Assembly: GCA_965215765.1 (NCBI GenBank) | Contig: OZ244118.1 | Location: 186,001 to 250,000, forward strand | Length of the DNA stretch: 64,000 bases | Direction of reading: 5' to 3' | Source: G965212025 sp965215765 | GTDB lineage: Bacteria > Pseudomonadota > Gammaproteobacteria > Poriferisulfidales > Oxydemutatoraceae | In this document: piece after piece, positions 63,656 through 64,000 of the stretch | Layout: every line of letters begins with the position of its first letter | Position numbering within the stretch: position 1 is the first letter of the stretch | Made by a program: the position numbers and the translations under genes | The notes under the pieces: generated by a model | The model's database searches: none | What the model saw: only the letters and a program-made list of their open reading frames with translations | What the model was told of the DNA's origin: nothing

Positions 63656-64000
63656 GCGGGAGGAGAGACTTGCGATGTAAAATGCTTCGTTCGAAACGCC
63701 AAGGGCAATTTAGGCGCGTCTGGCGATAAAAAACCGACGTTTGAAGTCTTGGGCATCATCATTTGTGGTGTCTCGTTTTGTGGTGCGGCAAAAACACCGT
63801 GCCAGCAGCGAATAGCTTTGCGAGCTTCAGTTTTGTTTCTTTCTGCCGTGACGCATAAAAAGAGTTCAGGCTTCTTTAGCAGCAGGTCGCACCCATCGTC
63901 AGTTTTTCCGTCTGCTGCAATCGCGCCGCGATGTGTCAATCGGACAGGGATTTGATGCCTGTAGTGACCAAGTGGTGGCTCGGCGCGTCGTCCATAAGAG
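63656..64000 (-). pseudogene. gltB 5' fragment (copy 4), runs off the window
   Basis: Begins at the same GCGATGACGCG-type junction as the copy at 38816 and contains the same gltB pieces, so the dnaG'-gltB' fusion exists twice, 25 kb apart, on both sides of the surface-gene array. By analogy another surface gene may follow beyond 64000. Confidence 0.85.

Noticed and set aside
1..64000. Insertion sequences or transposons as the cause of the duplications
   Set aside because: No transposase, terminal inverted repeats or target duplications were seen; the junctions are direct fusions, several at short shared sequences.

Overview
The window comes from a Gram-negative proteobacterium, most likely a gammaproteobacterium. 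The evidence is a set of minor type IV pilins (FimT, PilV, PilW, PilX, PilE), an AapJQMP amino-acid ABC transporter, a Ysc-type type III secretion (T3SS) gene run, AmpD/AmpG cell-wall recycling, a class I glutamine synthetase and a large GltB. I cannot name the species. The T3SS, the large families of secreted repeat proteins and the many decayed gene fragments point to a host-associated life, which is an inference. No rRNA, tRNA, transposase or CRISPR array was seen.

Layout. 1-7924: two large secreted GLUG-repeat proteins (minus strand) separated by decayed copies of gshA and pyrF. 8123-12777: the intact run macrodomain - ampD - gshA - pyrF, with an array of truncated macrodomain starts upstream. 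12969-16239: minor pilin operon. 16330-22043: aapJQMP, interrupted by an orphan AT-rich secreted protein. 22437-27515: sctF-G-I-J-K-L on the plus strand, split by a 1.6-kb tandem array made from the 3' end of sctI. 27858-31946: tadA, an unknown ORF, xth, ampG and dtd. 31758-34340: a nine-copy array made from the convergent 3' ends of dtd and ffh. 34282-37417: ffh and glnA. 37418-64000: five secreted beta-sandwich (Ig/cadherin-like) repeat proteins among fragments of glnA, dnaG, gltB and xerC, with one intact dnaG and one intact gltB in the middle.

Two themes stand out. First, all seven large secreted proteins, from two unrelated architectures, end in the same residues FLGGAVR. The GLUG and Ig-like genes encode those seven residues with seven different synonymous codons and different stop codons, so the motif looks selected at the protein level, probably as a C-terminal sorting or export signal. 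Second, the DNA is shaped by tandem duplication at two scales. Large units (housekeeping genes plus one surface-protein gene) were amplified; the housekeeping copies then decayed to one working set while the surface genes stayed open and diverged. Small units (about 175-330 bp) at gene ends were multiplied beside dtd/ffh, sctI, the macrodomain gene, aapP, pilV/pilW, dnaG and glnA. Several junctions lie on shared 11-12-nt stretches.

The five Ig-like genes also share their upstream region: a palindrome around CACTGACCGGTCAGTG (kept in four of five), an extended -10 element and a leader hairpin. These were apparently copied with the gltB divergent promoter region, so the family may be co-regulated.
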